Assembly: GCA_012861695.1 (NCBI GenBank)
Contig: JAAOOA010000193.1
Location: 352,001-416,000, forward strand
DNA: 64,000 nucleotides
Source: Trematomus loennbergii
Lineage: Eukaryota; Chordata; Actinopteri; Perciformes; Nototheniidae
Direction: 5' to 3'
The position numbers and the translations under genes are program-made. The notes below the pieces were generated by a model. It searched no databases and was not told the DNA's origin. It saw only the letters and a program-made list of their open reading frames with translations. Shown piece after piece: positions 46,133 to 58,514 of the stretch. Within the stretch, counting starts at the first letter, position 1, and each line of letters begins with the position of its first letter.

Positions 46133-46841
46133 ATAGGCAGAACATCCCTTTTCTGACGTCAGAGAAATTCAAATCTGTATCAGCTCCGTTGCAGCCCCGT
46201 TTTTAGAGATTTGGGTATGGAGGAAAAGAGAGAGGGTTGTGTTTTCTGACACTGGTGAGTTCCCTGACACACCGGGGACACATATTCATGTATAAAAGAC
46301 GTACAAAAGTACATTTTGCATGATAGGTCCACTTTAAGTTTGATTTTGTGTAAATCAGGTCAATTAACCATATATTTCAAAAATAGAAGGGTAAAACTTG
46401 TTTTAAGTCAGAATATGGCTTGCTTAAAATGTGTAACACAGACTATTTACACCAGGGGTGTCCAAACTACGGCCTGGGGTCCAAATGCGGCCCGCAGACA
46501 ATTTTGAATCGTCCCTCAGCAAATTAAAAGAATATAATGGAATAAGACCCACAAATGAAACTTGTGCTTGTCTTATATTGTACTTCTTAATATAAATGCA
46601 AAAATATTACACAGTATTCATGTTAAAAAAAGCTCAATGTTGCCCAAAGTGATTTACATAACTAGCTTGAAATACATCCTTCCTATTTCTCCTTATTATA
46701 ATCAATCTGAGGCTTCTGTTTTAAGGGATGAGCTACCAACACAATAATTAAACTAAGGCTTTAAAATACATGGTTTTTTATTGCAGTTTCTATATAGAAT
46801 TATATTGGGTCAGTGTCAAATTTCAAGATGAAATTGATTAA

Positions 46842-47697
46842 AGGTCCCATGTCATGCTTTTCCGGTTATTACCCGTCCCCTTGTGTGTTATGAAGGTTTT
46901 TCTGCATGTAAACGGTCTGCAGAGTCACAAACCCTCAAAGTACACCCTGTAGCGAGTAAAACTCTAACACAGAAAAGACCTGTCTATGCTGCCCCAGAAC
47001 GCCTCGTTGGAGATTTCTCTTTTTCCATTGTTTTCTTCTTATATAGTGTAGTAAGTACAGTGACGTATTGGGTATAGTGACGTAACTTCCTCACACACTC
47101 ACTCAATCTTTTCTCAGCTGCAGCTCCGATGATTTCTCAGCCTGAACTCAGCCTGAGACGGCGAGACGCGGCGGCCGGCGGGGCTCGGGCTCGTTCTCAG
47201 CACACGCAGACTCACAGCCAGGCTGCAGGTGTGTGTGTGCTCGGCTGGGTTCATGCTGGGTTTTGCTGTGTCTCGCTGTCTCGCAGATCCCCCGCAGCAA
47301 GCCAGCTCACACTGTCCGCTCCTCACAGCAGCGAGCCCCGCAACGTCCCGCCAACACGGCACCCAGACCCCACGCAGCACTCTCATGTTTGTCATTACTG
47401 GTGTCATTTCCTGGTTGCTAACGCCATTGTAACATAATCACTGATGTTCCGCTGTAACGGTGGAGGACTCATCAGAACAGAGTGGGCGAGCTGACCAATC
47501 AGAGCACAGTGGGCTCACAGGGAGGGGGGTCAGGAGCTCCAACAAGCCATTTAGGACAGAGAGTGAATACACATACTATACAGAGATGCTGTATGAGAAA
47601 ACAATGCGAGTTTGGAAAATTGCACAATATAAATCTATTCTAGTAGACCTCAACAATGGAAATATGATCAGTAGAAATGGCCATGACATGGGACCTT
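46842..47697. mobile_element. MITE-like element with AGGTCCCATGTCATGC ends (copy c, full length)
   Basis: Same ends as 4306-4960, with TTAA at both sides. It retains the internal stretch from ~46945 to ~47145. Confidence 0.68.
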
Positions 47698-47778
47698 TAA
47701 AACATGATTTATTAAAACTAAGTAGGCAAATTTACTTCCAAAATAAAGAGACAGTGGCTCGTCAACAGTGCCTAAATC

Positions 47779-47784
47779 TTTATT
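47779..47784 (-). promoter_or_regulatory. Candidate poly(A) signal on minus strand
   Basis: AATAAA on the minus strand, conserved at 5042-5047 and 22850-22855 in copies a and b. The minus strand before it is T-run-rich as in a long 3' UTR. It could be a distal polyadenylation site for larp4b or for an older gene; inference only. Confidence 0.35.
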
Positions 47785-49917
47785 TTTCAGTAAGCTACAT
47801 TTTTTTCTCCAAATTAGACAGTTTTACATCATGACACAGAGTAACTTAAATTATCTATAGCTGACATGTACGCTTGATTCCAGTCTCGATGGAAGAAAAG
47901 ACCAAAAACATAACAAAAAAGAAAAGAAAAAGAAAAGAAAAAGCCCTCTTGAACGCAACCTCCGTTTCCACGTCTGTTTGAGGTGTCGTTAGGCAAAAAA
48001 TTATTCGTCCAAAGTCATCGATTGTCCACAGCCGTTAGCATGGTGTTAATGAGTTAAACCACAGTGCGTTGATAAAGAGAACCAGTCGGTCGGTTGGTTG
48101 GTGCGCATCACGAGATATTACATTTTTGAGATGCAACCCTTTGAGGAAAAAAAAAAAAAAATGGCACTGTCAAAAAAACGGACGAACAGGAAGGAAGGAG
48201 GAGAAATGATATGAGGCTCCGAGAAGAAGTCCAACGAGAGGAAGGAAATCCTCGAAAACGCCCGCCAACAGGAGCGTTTGTTATAATGCCGGTGAAGAAC
48301 GTGCAGAACTGGAGACGTCCCTTTGGGTACCAACGAGTCTGAAAAGAGTCACCTTTGCATGGGTTTGGATTTCTGTGGGTACACTTATTTATTCCACACA
48401 TGCACACATTCACAGTTCCCAGTTCATATGCATTTAACTCCACAAAAAAGTTCGAGGTATAACGCACGGGGGGAATCTGCTCCGACAGTCAGCGGTGTCA
48501 CATTTCTCCAGATGTGAGAAGTCTTTGATGGACTTTCAGGAACGAACAAAAAAAAAAAGCCAGAGATGGCAAGCGATCAGCTATGTACAGGTTAAACTGC
48601 CCAGGACAAAAAAACAACAACAGTTGAATAAATGGCACAGTTATTGGTTTATCTTTGCCACAAAATGCAGTCCACATGTGGTCAAATGGTTTCAAACAGA
48701 CACTTCAATCTGTATGTGCCAGACATGTCGGTCTGTGTAAAACAAAAAACTGTGATTCCAGTTGAGCTTCCGTCTCCAAACTCGCCCCCATAACACAAAA
48801 CAGAAACATTATTTGTACATTTATTTCTCAGGAGAGGAAGCTGAGGAACAGGAAACAGATCAATCAGAAGGAAAAAACTACTTTCTGGATGTTTCGTCTA
48901 GTAGCTACATCGACACACGGGCGTGAACTTAAGCCATCCTTGTCGTGACGCCAAAAAATCTCCCAACATTTCACGTTATTTCCCAAAAAGTGTCTTTTTT
49001 CTGAAATGAGTCACCAAAAATGTACAATCCACAGGTCCAAATGCTTGTCGTCACGTTGGCAGGAAGCTAACCACCTCGAGTGCTACAAGCTAAATGTCTG
49101 AAATGTGCTTGAAGTGTGCTTCATTTTGATATCGTTCATTACATCACGTCACATCGAAGCGTGTGAATTAAAACAGACGACAAAACTGGGACGTGTCCAT
49201 CAGGCATCGCTCTTTTAAAAAGAAAAAAGATGGCTAGAAGAGGTGAAGCTCGTAGCGAAGTTTAATGTTAAATCAGTGCCGATGCTTCTTATATTTAGAA
49301 AGAAAGTTCTGCTGTTTTACTTCTATAGATTTCTGATTTTGTCATGGAGTGTTCTCTTTTTATCAGTCTGCAAAGCTAACAAGTTTCTGTCCATATTCTA
49401 AGAGAAACAAGCAACAACTATCCGTGAAAACCAACCAGAACCACCATTGAGAATTTAGTTTGTTAGAAAGAAAAACAACCAATCAGTAAAGAAACACAAA
49501 CAATTTCCCCCGATCTGAATTGTGTTATCGCCAAAAACTAGATAGCATAGGTACATAACTAGGACTCAGCCCAATTTCTGTAAACCTGGGTCAGTCCAAC
49601 TTCTGAAAAAACCTAAAATATAAAACTTAAAATTCACTAACGTACAACAACTACATCTCCCATGACCCTTAGCTAATAATGCATACAAAGTCTGGTCTAA
49701 TTATGTCAAAAGTTACTGATTTGATTACAATTTTTGACTGTGATCCAACGTTCTATACCAATATTTGAACGATAAGCACAGGATGTGTCAGGATGTGGTT
49801 AGCCTAGCTTAGCATAAACACTGGTCGCAGATGGCAACAGCTAGCGTGGTTCTGTCCAATCTGTTACAAGCAAATCTAAAGCTCACAAATTAACTTAATC
49901 CATCTTGGTTTTTTTAA

Positions 49918-50665
49918 GATTACTGTTTTCTGCCTATGTTCTAAGCTAACTGTTTTCTGCCTATGTTCTAAGCTAACTATTTTCTATCCATGTGATAAGC
50001 TAACTAACTGTTTTCTGTCCATGTGCTAAGCTAACTGTTTTCTGCCTATGTTCTAAGCTAACTATTTTCTATCCATGTGATAAGCTAAGCTAACTGTTTT
50101 CTGCCTATGTTCTAAGTTAACTATTCTCTGTCTATGTGATGAGCTAACTGTTTTTGTCTGTGTTCTGTCTGTGTGCTAAGCTAACTGTTTTCTATCCATG
50201 TGATAAGCTAAGCTAACTGTTTTCTGTCCATGTGCCAAGCTAACTGTTTTCTGTCTGTGTGCTAAGCTAACTGTTTTCTATCCATGTGATAAGCTAAGCT
50301 AACTGTTTTCTGTCCATGTGCTAAGCTAACTTTTTTCTGTCTGTTTTCTATCCATGTGATAAGCTAAGCTAACTGTTTTCTGCCTATGTTCTAAGTTAAC
50401 TATTCTCTGTCTATGTGATGAGCTAACTGTTTTTTGTCTGTGTTCTGTCTGTGTGCTAAGCTAACTGTTTTCTATCCATGTGATAAGCTAAGCTAACTGT
50501 TTTCTGTCCATGTGCCAAGCTAACTGTTTTCTGTCTGTGTGCTAAGCTAACTGTTTTCTATCCATGTGAAAAGCTAAGCTAACTGTTTTTTTTCTAAGCT
50601 CACTGTGTTCCCTCTATTTGCTAAGCTAACTGTTTTCTGTCTTTGTGCTAAGCTAAGCTAACACA
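49918..50665. repeat. CTAAGCTAACTGTTTTCTG minisatellite (copy c)
   Basis: Longest of the three arrays. A block of about 230-240 bp within it is repeated (ctgcctatgttctaagttaac at ~50100 and ~50380), showing expansion in larger steps. Confidence 0.9.
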
Positions 50666-50903
50666 TCCCGCCCCAAGTGTTATTGATCTTTTTTTCCCCT
50701 AATACATTTTACAATTATATTTCCCAAATGTTTTACCTACTCCTTCAATGACCAAAACCCCCAAATGTTACCACCAAGAACAGTAAAAACAAACACTCAT
50801 TAATCTTTGACTATGGCCAGAAAAACCACAAAATAAATGTTAGCAGAGGCAGAACTTCAGCTCTCTATTGTATTAATAGATATTTTCGAGTCATGCTGCC
50901 CAC

Positions 50904-53900
50904 ATGTGGACGCAATGCTGATTATAAACTGTGGTATGAGCGTGTCATAATCATAGATATTCAGTATTAGTGTAGTGTTAATACTAGCCTTATTAATCTT
51001 CTTGGTATTAGGATATTTAGAGATGTCAGAAATACTTTGCTGCACAGTGACGCCTAAAAATCTGACATGTAGTGCTTATTTTTTTTTCTTCAGTAATCAA
51101 ACTTCTAGATTATTGTGGTTAAAAAAATTCCAGCGTAAAAGAAAAAGGAGGCCAGAGCTTTTTAAAAAAAGGAACAAGAGGATGTTGGTGGACACGCAGA
51201 TTTGTAAGGGTTCATTAGTACCACAGGCTCTCCAATTAGTGCACAGTGAGGAGGGGGGTATACAAAAATAATGGAATGAAAGACAACAAAAAAATGTACA
51301 ATCAGACGAGCTGCCCACCCTGCAGAGAGGAGCAGAATTTAAACTCCGACACCCAAACTAAAAATAAAAAACACAATATTACGTTTTTTTTTTTTTTTTG
51401 TATATCCTACATCCAGCTCGATAGCGACATTACGAGATCAATATATTTTTTTATAATCATTTTTAAGGTACCTCTTATATTTTTCTGAGTATTTACAACT
51501 GTACAAGCAAAGCACACACTTCAAAGTGCACACATTTAATACAGTATTGACTAGTTTTGCATTTACAAGGTTTTATGTTTTTTTTCCCCCCTCAAAAAAA
51601 AAAAGGACACTCGTAAATTTTACAAAAACAAAAAGGGTAAAAATAAAATGCTGCTCGATTTGTCCTCTCTTTCTTTCTCTTTCTCTCTCACTTGTGACGT
51701 CTAAATATTTTCCACGTGTCACGCTTTGTTAACATTTGGGGGATTTTTTTTTGTGAAAAGAAATAAACTCTATGCTTGTCTTGTATAAAAGTTAAGGCAA
51801 AGTCATTTTTCAAGTTTAAATAAAATTCAAGTTTCTCAAACACTGGATGGACACTTCCATTTTTTTTTCTTTTTCTTTTACATTTTGCGTTTAAATAGAG
51901 ATCTCAATGCATCCCTATGTATTCTCATCTCCCTAAAACAAAAAACGTAATGATATTTCTCATGGAATAAACAGCATTGGTTTATAAATACGTGGATATG
52001 GTGCATTTTGATTTATTTGTAACCGTTTCCACTGATGAGAGAAAAAATCAAAACCCATCCAAGTGCATCTCAGTCCTTCAAAAAGAAAAATCCCAAAATA
52101 TATCTATTTTTTTTTTAAACGAACTTTACGTCCAAATCAAAAGCAGCTATGAGCAGGCTTTTTCTAACGAAGCCCTCCTCAGATGGGCTGTTTTCTCTTA
52201 GTGGGATTACCCAGAATGCTTCTTGTTGCAGGAAGACTTTAGCGAGACATGCAAGGTCTCACATCGTGTGTTTGTTTCCCTAAAAAACAGATATTGTGTA
52301 TAGTACAGTGTTTTTTTTTGTATGGTTGTTTTGCATCTGTGATAACTTAAGAAGAGATTAAATTCAAGCACTCAAGGGAGGAAACTCTCTTTAAGTCTGT
52401 CACGCTCCAAAAAAACATACTTTTAACGTCTCACAATTGCAGTTTTATGAATCTGATGTCAATTCAAAACTCCTTTTTACCATTTCGCCAGCCAATTCCA
52501 TTTTTAGACCACAGTAAAACATGCAAGACTTGGTTGGTCTTCTGCCAGAGTGGCTGCTACAGTAGACAGAGCTCCCAACCAAACCTTCAATTTAACACAA
52601 GTTTCCTCCCTGAATCTGAATCCTTGCTACTTCACTCTGCAGAGGGTTCAAAAATCAGCTTCAAAATCATCCGAAATGCTGCTCGATTAAGTCCCATTGA
52701 GTTTAAACGTACGTGGTAGCACATTCTGTAAGCTCAAAGTGAGAAAAAACGTGTATTTCTCTTCACATTTTTGCTTCAAATCCAACTGCTTTTCTCCCCA
52801 AGAGTGAAGCAGGAAGAAAATCCGTGGTGCTTTTCGGGTTAATCTTTTCCACACTTTTTTTTTATTTGAAAGAAAACTCAGGATAAATCAAAGTGTGCAC
52901 ACTTGAAAATAGAAGACAAGGGAGCATGCTGACAGAAAAACCAACGAGCGGTGAAGACTCGACGCTGAGGAAGACGAGGGAACATCTCCACCCAGAGGAC
53001 GACATTTTACACGACTCAGATTTCCCTGCTGTAAAACCCACCTGCTCTTTTCTGTTCTCTTAAATGTTTAAATTTGAGTTCAACAACGTTCACATGAGCC
53101 CCCCGACGGGACTCCCAACTAAATCCCTTTCACACTTCAACATGGCAAACTACATTCCGCCCCCAAAAAACTCATTTTACCTTAATAAGTAAAACTTTCA
53201 ATCCAACCGTCTCACTTTTCCGTAATTTTACAAGCAATGAAAATCCTCATTGATGAGCCAAAATCCAAAACCACTGCATGAACTCCTTCAGTTTGAAAAA
53301 AAAATCTATATAAAGCATCCGTAAAGCGAGATAAATCTGTAAAGTCATGTGACGCTGCCCCATCCTTCACCACAGTGTTCAACAGGCGTCCACAAGGCAC
53401 AACAACACAAACAAAAACAAGGCGATTGCGTCCACAGAGATGAATTTCTCTTCCCTTGACGTTCAGGATCAATTCCCTTTTTTCTCTCTCTTCACTTGTC
53501 TAATAATGCATTTGCCTGCGAGTCTGAGGAAAAAAGACGCCATAACAGTGCAATTAAAGTTCTGTCGATACATTTAAATCAAGTATTTTGTACACACAAT
53601 ATCAGATGAGCTGCTGTAACAGGTTCCAGGATTCGACGTCTAGCACCATATCTAGAAGAAAACACGTGAAGTTTCCCACTCGGCTTGCTAAACTCCAGCA
53701 GGGAACTCACTTTCTGTCATGTTTCTCAATCAATAACCAATTTCCTTCGTCCTAATTGCAGCTCACGAGTGTTTCCTCACCTCCAGAGCTGTTTTAATCC
53801 TCACAACTGGACTTTAAATGTGTCAGCCCTGCCTTTTCCTTTGACAGTATGTGCCTGATTCCACAGTTTTAAATAGGAAATGAGAAGATCAGTCGATAAA

Positions 53901-54499
53901 GCTTGCTCGCTTTTTTCCCTAAAAAATGCAATGCCAGGAATATAATCACACGCGACGGACACTTTTCAGCCAATTTGCGCCAATGCCTAATTTATATATT
54001 CAAGCTTGGTTGCAGATATCAACATGCCCTTCTTGTCTGACGCTTTAAAAAAAAAAAAAAAAAACAGCACTGATATCACATCACGGCCGTTGATACAAGC
54101 TACAGCTAGCTAGTTAGCAGTGTTAGCAAACAGTAAAAACAACACAGCAGATGGAGGTGATTCTTTACAGAGATGTGAGGAAGAAAAGTGACACCCAGCG
54201 ACAATAACCAGGAGTGACTGTACCGATAGTTCACAGGAAAAGTTGGGGAAAAAAAACCATGTTTTGTTAATAATTCTGCAAAATAAATCCAGTTTGAGGC
54301 GGAAAAAAAGATCAGAGTCTTGTTGTGATTTAAGTCTTGCATACGGAGGGAGTATGTAATAAAAAAACGGCTAATTATGACCCATAATTAAGCTACATAA
54401 AGTCGCACAACAGTGCCCCTCGACATGCAAACAAACCCCTCCCTCTGCTCACTCTTTCCCCATCATCCACTGGGGGCGGGGGCAAACTTCCCACAATGC

Positions 54500-54537
<38 letters not shown>

Positions 54538-54843
54538 CTTTGCACACAAGACTTTTTAAATGTTTAAATCCCACAAGGCCTTTTGGACTAATGAAAAAAA
54601 AGACATGTTTCAGTGTCGTCTGTGCCCGGGGTATAGGCAAAACTGAAAAAAAAAAGAAAAAAGGAAGCAAATAAATAGAATAAAAAGAATGAAAAGGTGC
54701 TCTACATTGCACAGTAAAGTGCTTTTTGTCTGCAAGCCCTGATCCAGAAGAGAAGGCGTCCCCTATCCATGTGACTGATGCTGATTCTGGGATATAAGCA
54801 TTGAGTAGCCCTGACTTATATTTCCGTTTTTTTTCTTTTTTTT
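50904..54843 (-). other. larp4b: larp4b 3' UTR and downstream region
   Basis: No coding frame is supported over ~3.9 kb. On the minus strand it is T-run-rich and follows directly after the larp4b stop codon. It has candidate AATAAA or ATTAAA signals (plus-strand TTTATT near 52011 and 52861, TTTAAT near 51535). The true 3' end could not be fixed and may lie as far as 47760. Confidence 0.6.
54501..54533 (-). repeat. (CAG)11 repeat in larp4b 3' UTR
   Basis: CTG x11 on the plus strand, so CAG in the transcript, ~310 nt after the stop codon. Confidence 0.9.
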
Positions 54844-55188
54844 CTACTGCGGGGATTTGGGCGGGGTTTGGTGGGTTTCTCTGTTTGGGGTTTTCCCGAT
54901 GTGGGGGGGCGGGGAGGCCCAGCGTCCAGCCGGCCTCCGAGCCTCCCTCTGGTGTCTCCCAGGGGTGAGGGGTTTGGAGGAAGAGGAGGAAGAGGAGGAG
55001 GAAGAGGAGGAAGGGGGGTATGTCTCTCTGGTTTTGGCCTCTGATGCGTCACTGGGGCACTTCCTCTCCTCGCCACCGGGGGCAGCGCAGCCTGGCTTTG
55101 CTTCTTTCGGGGTCCCAAGCTGCTGCGATGAAGCCGAGGAGTCCTTCGCCCGCTGACAGATCTCAGCGTAGGAGGGCTTCCTCAACTC
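54844..55188 (-). CDS. larp4b: larp4b last coding exon
   Basis: The exon opens after a good acceptor (gtttccctgcag) with ELRKPSYAEICQRAKD and closes with TPPKSPQ-type residues (HQTPPKSPQ) before the stop. LRKPSYAEICQ and the PPKSPQ end are hallmarks of vertebrate LARP4B, as opposed to LARP4 (RKLSYAEVCQ). LARP4B is a cytoplasmic La-related RNA-binding protein that contacts PABP and RACK1 and promotes mRNA stability and translation. The C-terminal region here is low complexity: Ala/Ser/Pro-rich with a run of about 12 Ser at mid-exon, coded by an AGG/AGA-rich plus strand. Six upstream coding exons of the same gene follow at 57818, 58515, 59369, 61567, 63006 and 63639; the LAM and RRM exons lie beyond 64000. 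Phase 0 matches the previous exon. Confidence 0.93.
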   Translation of the reverse strand, partial: ELRKPSYAEICQRAKDSSASSQQLGTPKEAKPGCAAPGGEERKCPSDASEAKTRETYPPSSSSSSSSSSSSKPLTPGRHQREARRPAGRWASPPPHIGKTPNRETHQTPPKSPQ

Positions 55189-55248
55189 CTGCAGGGAAAC
55201 AACGAGAAGAGTCAGGAAATAATCTCATGTCTAATGATGACACAAAAT

Positions 55249-55941
55249 ACACTTTCACACCAAGTAGTTTGCCGCACTTAGTTCCCAGCTCTTAGTTCCC
55301 AGCTCTTAGTTCCCAGCACTTAGTTCCCAGCACTTAGTTCCCCCATGGAACTAAAGAGCCGATCGCGTTCACACCGGAATAAGTTCCCTGAGGGAGGATT
55401 AGGGAAATGAAGCCGCTGACGTCACTTCTTCTTCTTCTTCTTCTGCTTTGGGTTTACTGGCAGGCCGCAAACAACTTCACGACGTATACTGCCACCCGAA
55501 GTCCCCGGCCGGAAGTCCCCGGAGTTGGGGCCTGGCTTCAGTAGAAGCTGCTGGGACTCCCAGCAGCTTCTACTGAAGCCTTCCGAGTAAATCGCCAGAA
55601 CGCCGACACCTCCTCATCACTCCACCGCTCCCATTTGTGTTGCCTTAAATTAGTCTCTCTCCGTTGGTGCGCGGGGCTAATGCTAATGCTAATGCCAGCA
55701 AATACAATGGCGGCTTCAAAAAACTTTTCAGAGTTTTACGGGGCGTGGTTTGCAATCCGCCCAGCCAATCAGAAATTGGAACTTTTTTCTCCCCAGGATA
55801 GTCCACCTCTCTAGCAGGACTAAAAAGGGGTACAAGTTCTCATGAACTAAGTTCTCTTTTTGGTGTGAACGCAAAATCCCAGGAACTATCGGAACTAAAC
55901 GGGAAAAGTACGGAGAAAAGTACTCCGGTGTGAAAGCGCCT
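55249..55941. mobile_element. MITE related to the 3.4-kb element, in a larp4b intron
   Basis: The right end AGTACTCCGGTGTGAAAGCGCCT and left end ACACTTTCACACC match the ends of 39635-43038, and AAT flanks both sides (55246-55248, 55942-55944). Shared interior blocks include the 'tcatcactccaccgctcc' and 'ggcgtggtttgca' segments and a cttcttctt tract, in opposite orientation. The left end carries four 14-bp tandem units (cagctcttagttcc type). Non-coding. Confidence 0.78.
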
Positions 55942-56944
55942 AATGAGCGTCAATACATCTGTGAAGTCATGTGACGTTCAGGATCAATTCCCTTTTTTCT
56001 CTTCACTTTACTCTAATAATGCATTTGCCTGCGAGTCTGACGGAAGAAATCGCCATAACAGTTTAACAATTAAAGTTCTGTCCCAACGGTTCGTGTTCAT
56101 GTGACAAATGCCGTCAATTTTGTACCTTGAAAATGAATTGGACTTTTTGACAGCATCCCCTTCCCCAAACCACCGACATATTGAGATGGCTGCTACAATG
56201 ACTGTGCTAAATAAAATATAAATTACATTGAGTAACTCAAATGTGAGTTCATCAAACCTTCAGTTGGTGCATCGACACCACGGTATCTAAATGTGCTTTT
56301 CCTCACATTATATTCACCTATTCTTCATTTAAAATGCCCTGTGGGGTTTTCTGTTCCTCCCACATGCATCTGCAGTCTCCTTCCTATCCTCCTGTTATCA
56401 GCTGCTCTTTGAGTTTTACTGCAGAGCTAAAACCTAAAGCCAAGGGGAATATTCACCACGGTTTCTTTCTCCTAACCAAAGCACTTCTTTAAGAAAAGGC
56501 ACCATTTTCCTCAGGAATCCTTATGGGAGGAGTGGTAAGTGCGATCAATTGGAAATAATAAGAAAAACTTTCCTTGCGAGTTAAACTCTCGGACCGATAC
56601 CTTTTTAGACATTTTATTTTTCCCGCAACAGAGGATTTAATCAAAATCAATGCAGCAGAATTAAGCTGCGATTAATTCCCCGTGTTTGTCCGTGCTTAGA
56701 TTGATTTGTCTGAGCATTAAAAAAGGGACTAAAAATAAGGTGTTGGGAAAATACTGTACACATGATAACAAAGGTATCCCAACTGTAGCTGAGTACATGA
56801 CAGGATGTATGATTACCTAGAAGAGCATCAGGACTGTTTGAGGCATATGATAGCTAGTGATTAACATGATGATTCAGCCTCTATGGAGAGAGACATATGA
56901 CAAGCATGATCATTTCTGACGTGGAGCTAATCTGAAGTAAACAT

Positions 56945-57740
56945 TGAATACTGCTTTCTATTCCTCCATCTTGTGACTGTGTAACTCCCTCTCTTGGATA
57001 TCAGCATGTGAAGGACACTGTTCAGGAACTAGTTGATGCTCTGTATGTGATGACTACTTCCATTCTGGAGAGGATCACAAATACATGGATCCTGATATTG
57101 AAGCTCAAGCCGGGGACGAGTGATTATTACAATTTTTAAGTATTCAGAAAAGGTCCGAATTTTGAGATTTTGAGAAAAAATCCGAATTATGAGGAAAAAG
57201 TCCGGATTTGAGATTTTGAGAAAAAGTCAATATTTTTTGAAAAGGTCAGAATTTTGAGAAAAGTCCGGATTTTGAGAAAAGTCAGAATATTGAGAAAAAG
57301 TCAGAATATTGAGAAAAATACAGAATTTTGAGATGTTGATCAAAAGTCCGAATTTTGATAAATTTTTTTTGAGATTTTGAGAAAAAGTCAATATTGTTGA
57401 AAAGGTCAGAATTTGAGAAAAAGTCAAATTTTGAGAAAAAGTCAGAATTTTGAGAAAAAGTCAGAATTTTGAGAAAAAGTCAGAATCTTGAGAAAAATTC
57501 AGAATCTTGAGAAAGCGCCTACATTTTGAGATTTTGTGAAAAAAGCCAACATTTTGAGAAAAAACTATTTTTTTGAGAAAAAACTTTGTACATGACAGGA
57601 TGTCTGATTACCTACAAGAACCAGTATTCCTCCATCTTGTGACTGTGTAACTCCCTCTCTTGGATATCAGCATGTGAAGGACACTGTTCAGGAACTAGTT
57701 GATGCTCTGGATGTGATGACCATGTGATCATAAATGCATG
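56945..57740. repeat. Direct repeat pair around a GAAAAAGTCAGAATTTTGA array
   Basis: About 110 bp (cctccatcttgtgactgtgt onward) occurs at ~56965-57060 and again at ~57625-57720. Between them, 57140-57590 is a degenerate tandem array of 'gagaaaaagtcagaatttt'. It lies in a larp4b intron; the open frame across the array is not a gene. Confidence 0.8.
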
Positions 57741-57817
57741 GATCCTGAGATTGAAGCTCAAGCCGGTGACCAGTGAGATTTTTCTAACAGAAGGTAAAGA
57801 AAGGAATCAATACTCAC

Positions 57818-57923
57818 TGTTGCAGCACCGTTGACTTGCACTGATTTGCTGGCATTGGACAGCGTGCCGGTAACTCGCTCTACGGACAGCTCCTTCGGTT
57901 TCACCTCCGTCACCTTCACCTCC
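57818..57923 (-). CDS. larp4b: larp4b exon (KPKELSVERVTGTLSNASKS)
   Basis: 106 nt. Acceptor 'atttcag' and donor ACA/gtgagt. It completes a split Ala codon, then reads EVKVTEVKPKELSVERVTG and ends SVQVNGAAT, which joins in phase 0 to ELRKPSYAE of the last exon. VQVNGAATELRKPSYAEIC-type sequence is characteristic of LARP4B. Confidence 0.92.
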
Positions 57924-58184
57924 CTGAAATAAAAACAAACGAGGGAGAAGAGACATTTAAAAAAGGCAGAGAAGATGAACAGGAACTCAATGCGAGCAGC
58001 CAGACTGACTCATACGATTACAATGATCATGAACACCCAATTCAAACCACACGTTTTCAGTCAAATCTGACGTTTTATAAACCTTTCCTTGTATTTAAAT
58101 TGTTGTTATTATTTGTATCTTACTGTAAATGTAAGTTATAGAGGAAGGGTGATGGAAATGGTGCGGTACGATAACTAAGTGAGC

Positions 58185-58345
58185 AGATGGTAGTTATGGG
58201 TACTTTTTACTTAAGTACATTTCGAAGCCCTCTTTACTTTTACTTGAGTATAGAAGTTTAGTCAGTACTTCTACTTCTACCAGAGTATGTTTAAACAAGA
58301 GTATCTGTACTTCTACTTGAGTAAAGGATGTGTGTACTTTTGCCA
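58185..58345. repeat. Fragment of a fish 'tacttttacttgagta' MITE
   Basis: It starts 'tgggtactttttacttaagt' and ends 'gtgtgtacttttgccatctc', with several acttgagta-type motifs. It resembles a widespread fish repeat and lies in a larp4b intron. Confidence 0.5.
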
Positions 58346-58514
58346 TCTCTGTATATAGGACATACAATAATATGTGCCAGAGGATGTCTCACTACTTAAA
58401 TGTGACGTGTTTAAACCACTAAGTAAATAAACTCACCTGCTAGCTACAACAGTGAATAATGATCTACTTACAGACCCTGCGCTACAGTTCAGATTCAGAG
58501 CTGTGTGTTCTTAC

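Larger units (their letters stand above)
46268..50903. repeat. Segmental duplication copy c (adjacent to larp4b)
   Basis: It is collinear with copies a and b but lacks the TTAA insertion (single TTAA at 46334-46337) and keeps ~200 bp inside the AGGTCCC element that a and b have lost. Its right edge is continuous with the larp4b 3' side. These features make c the likely ancestral copy. The left edge carries one diverged 37-bp VNTR unit (about 46274-46310). Confidence 0.88.

Noticed and set aside
54857..55156. Plus-strand frame with a poly-Glu run
   Set aside because: It is the complement of the larp4b poly-Ser exon, which has splice sites and family signatures.
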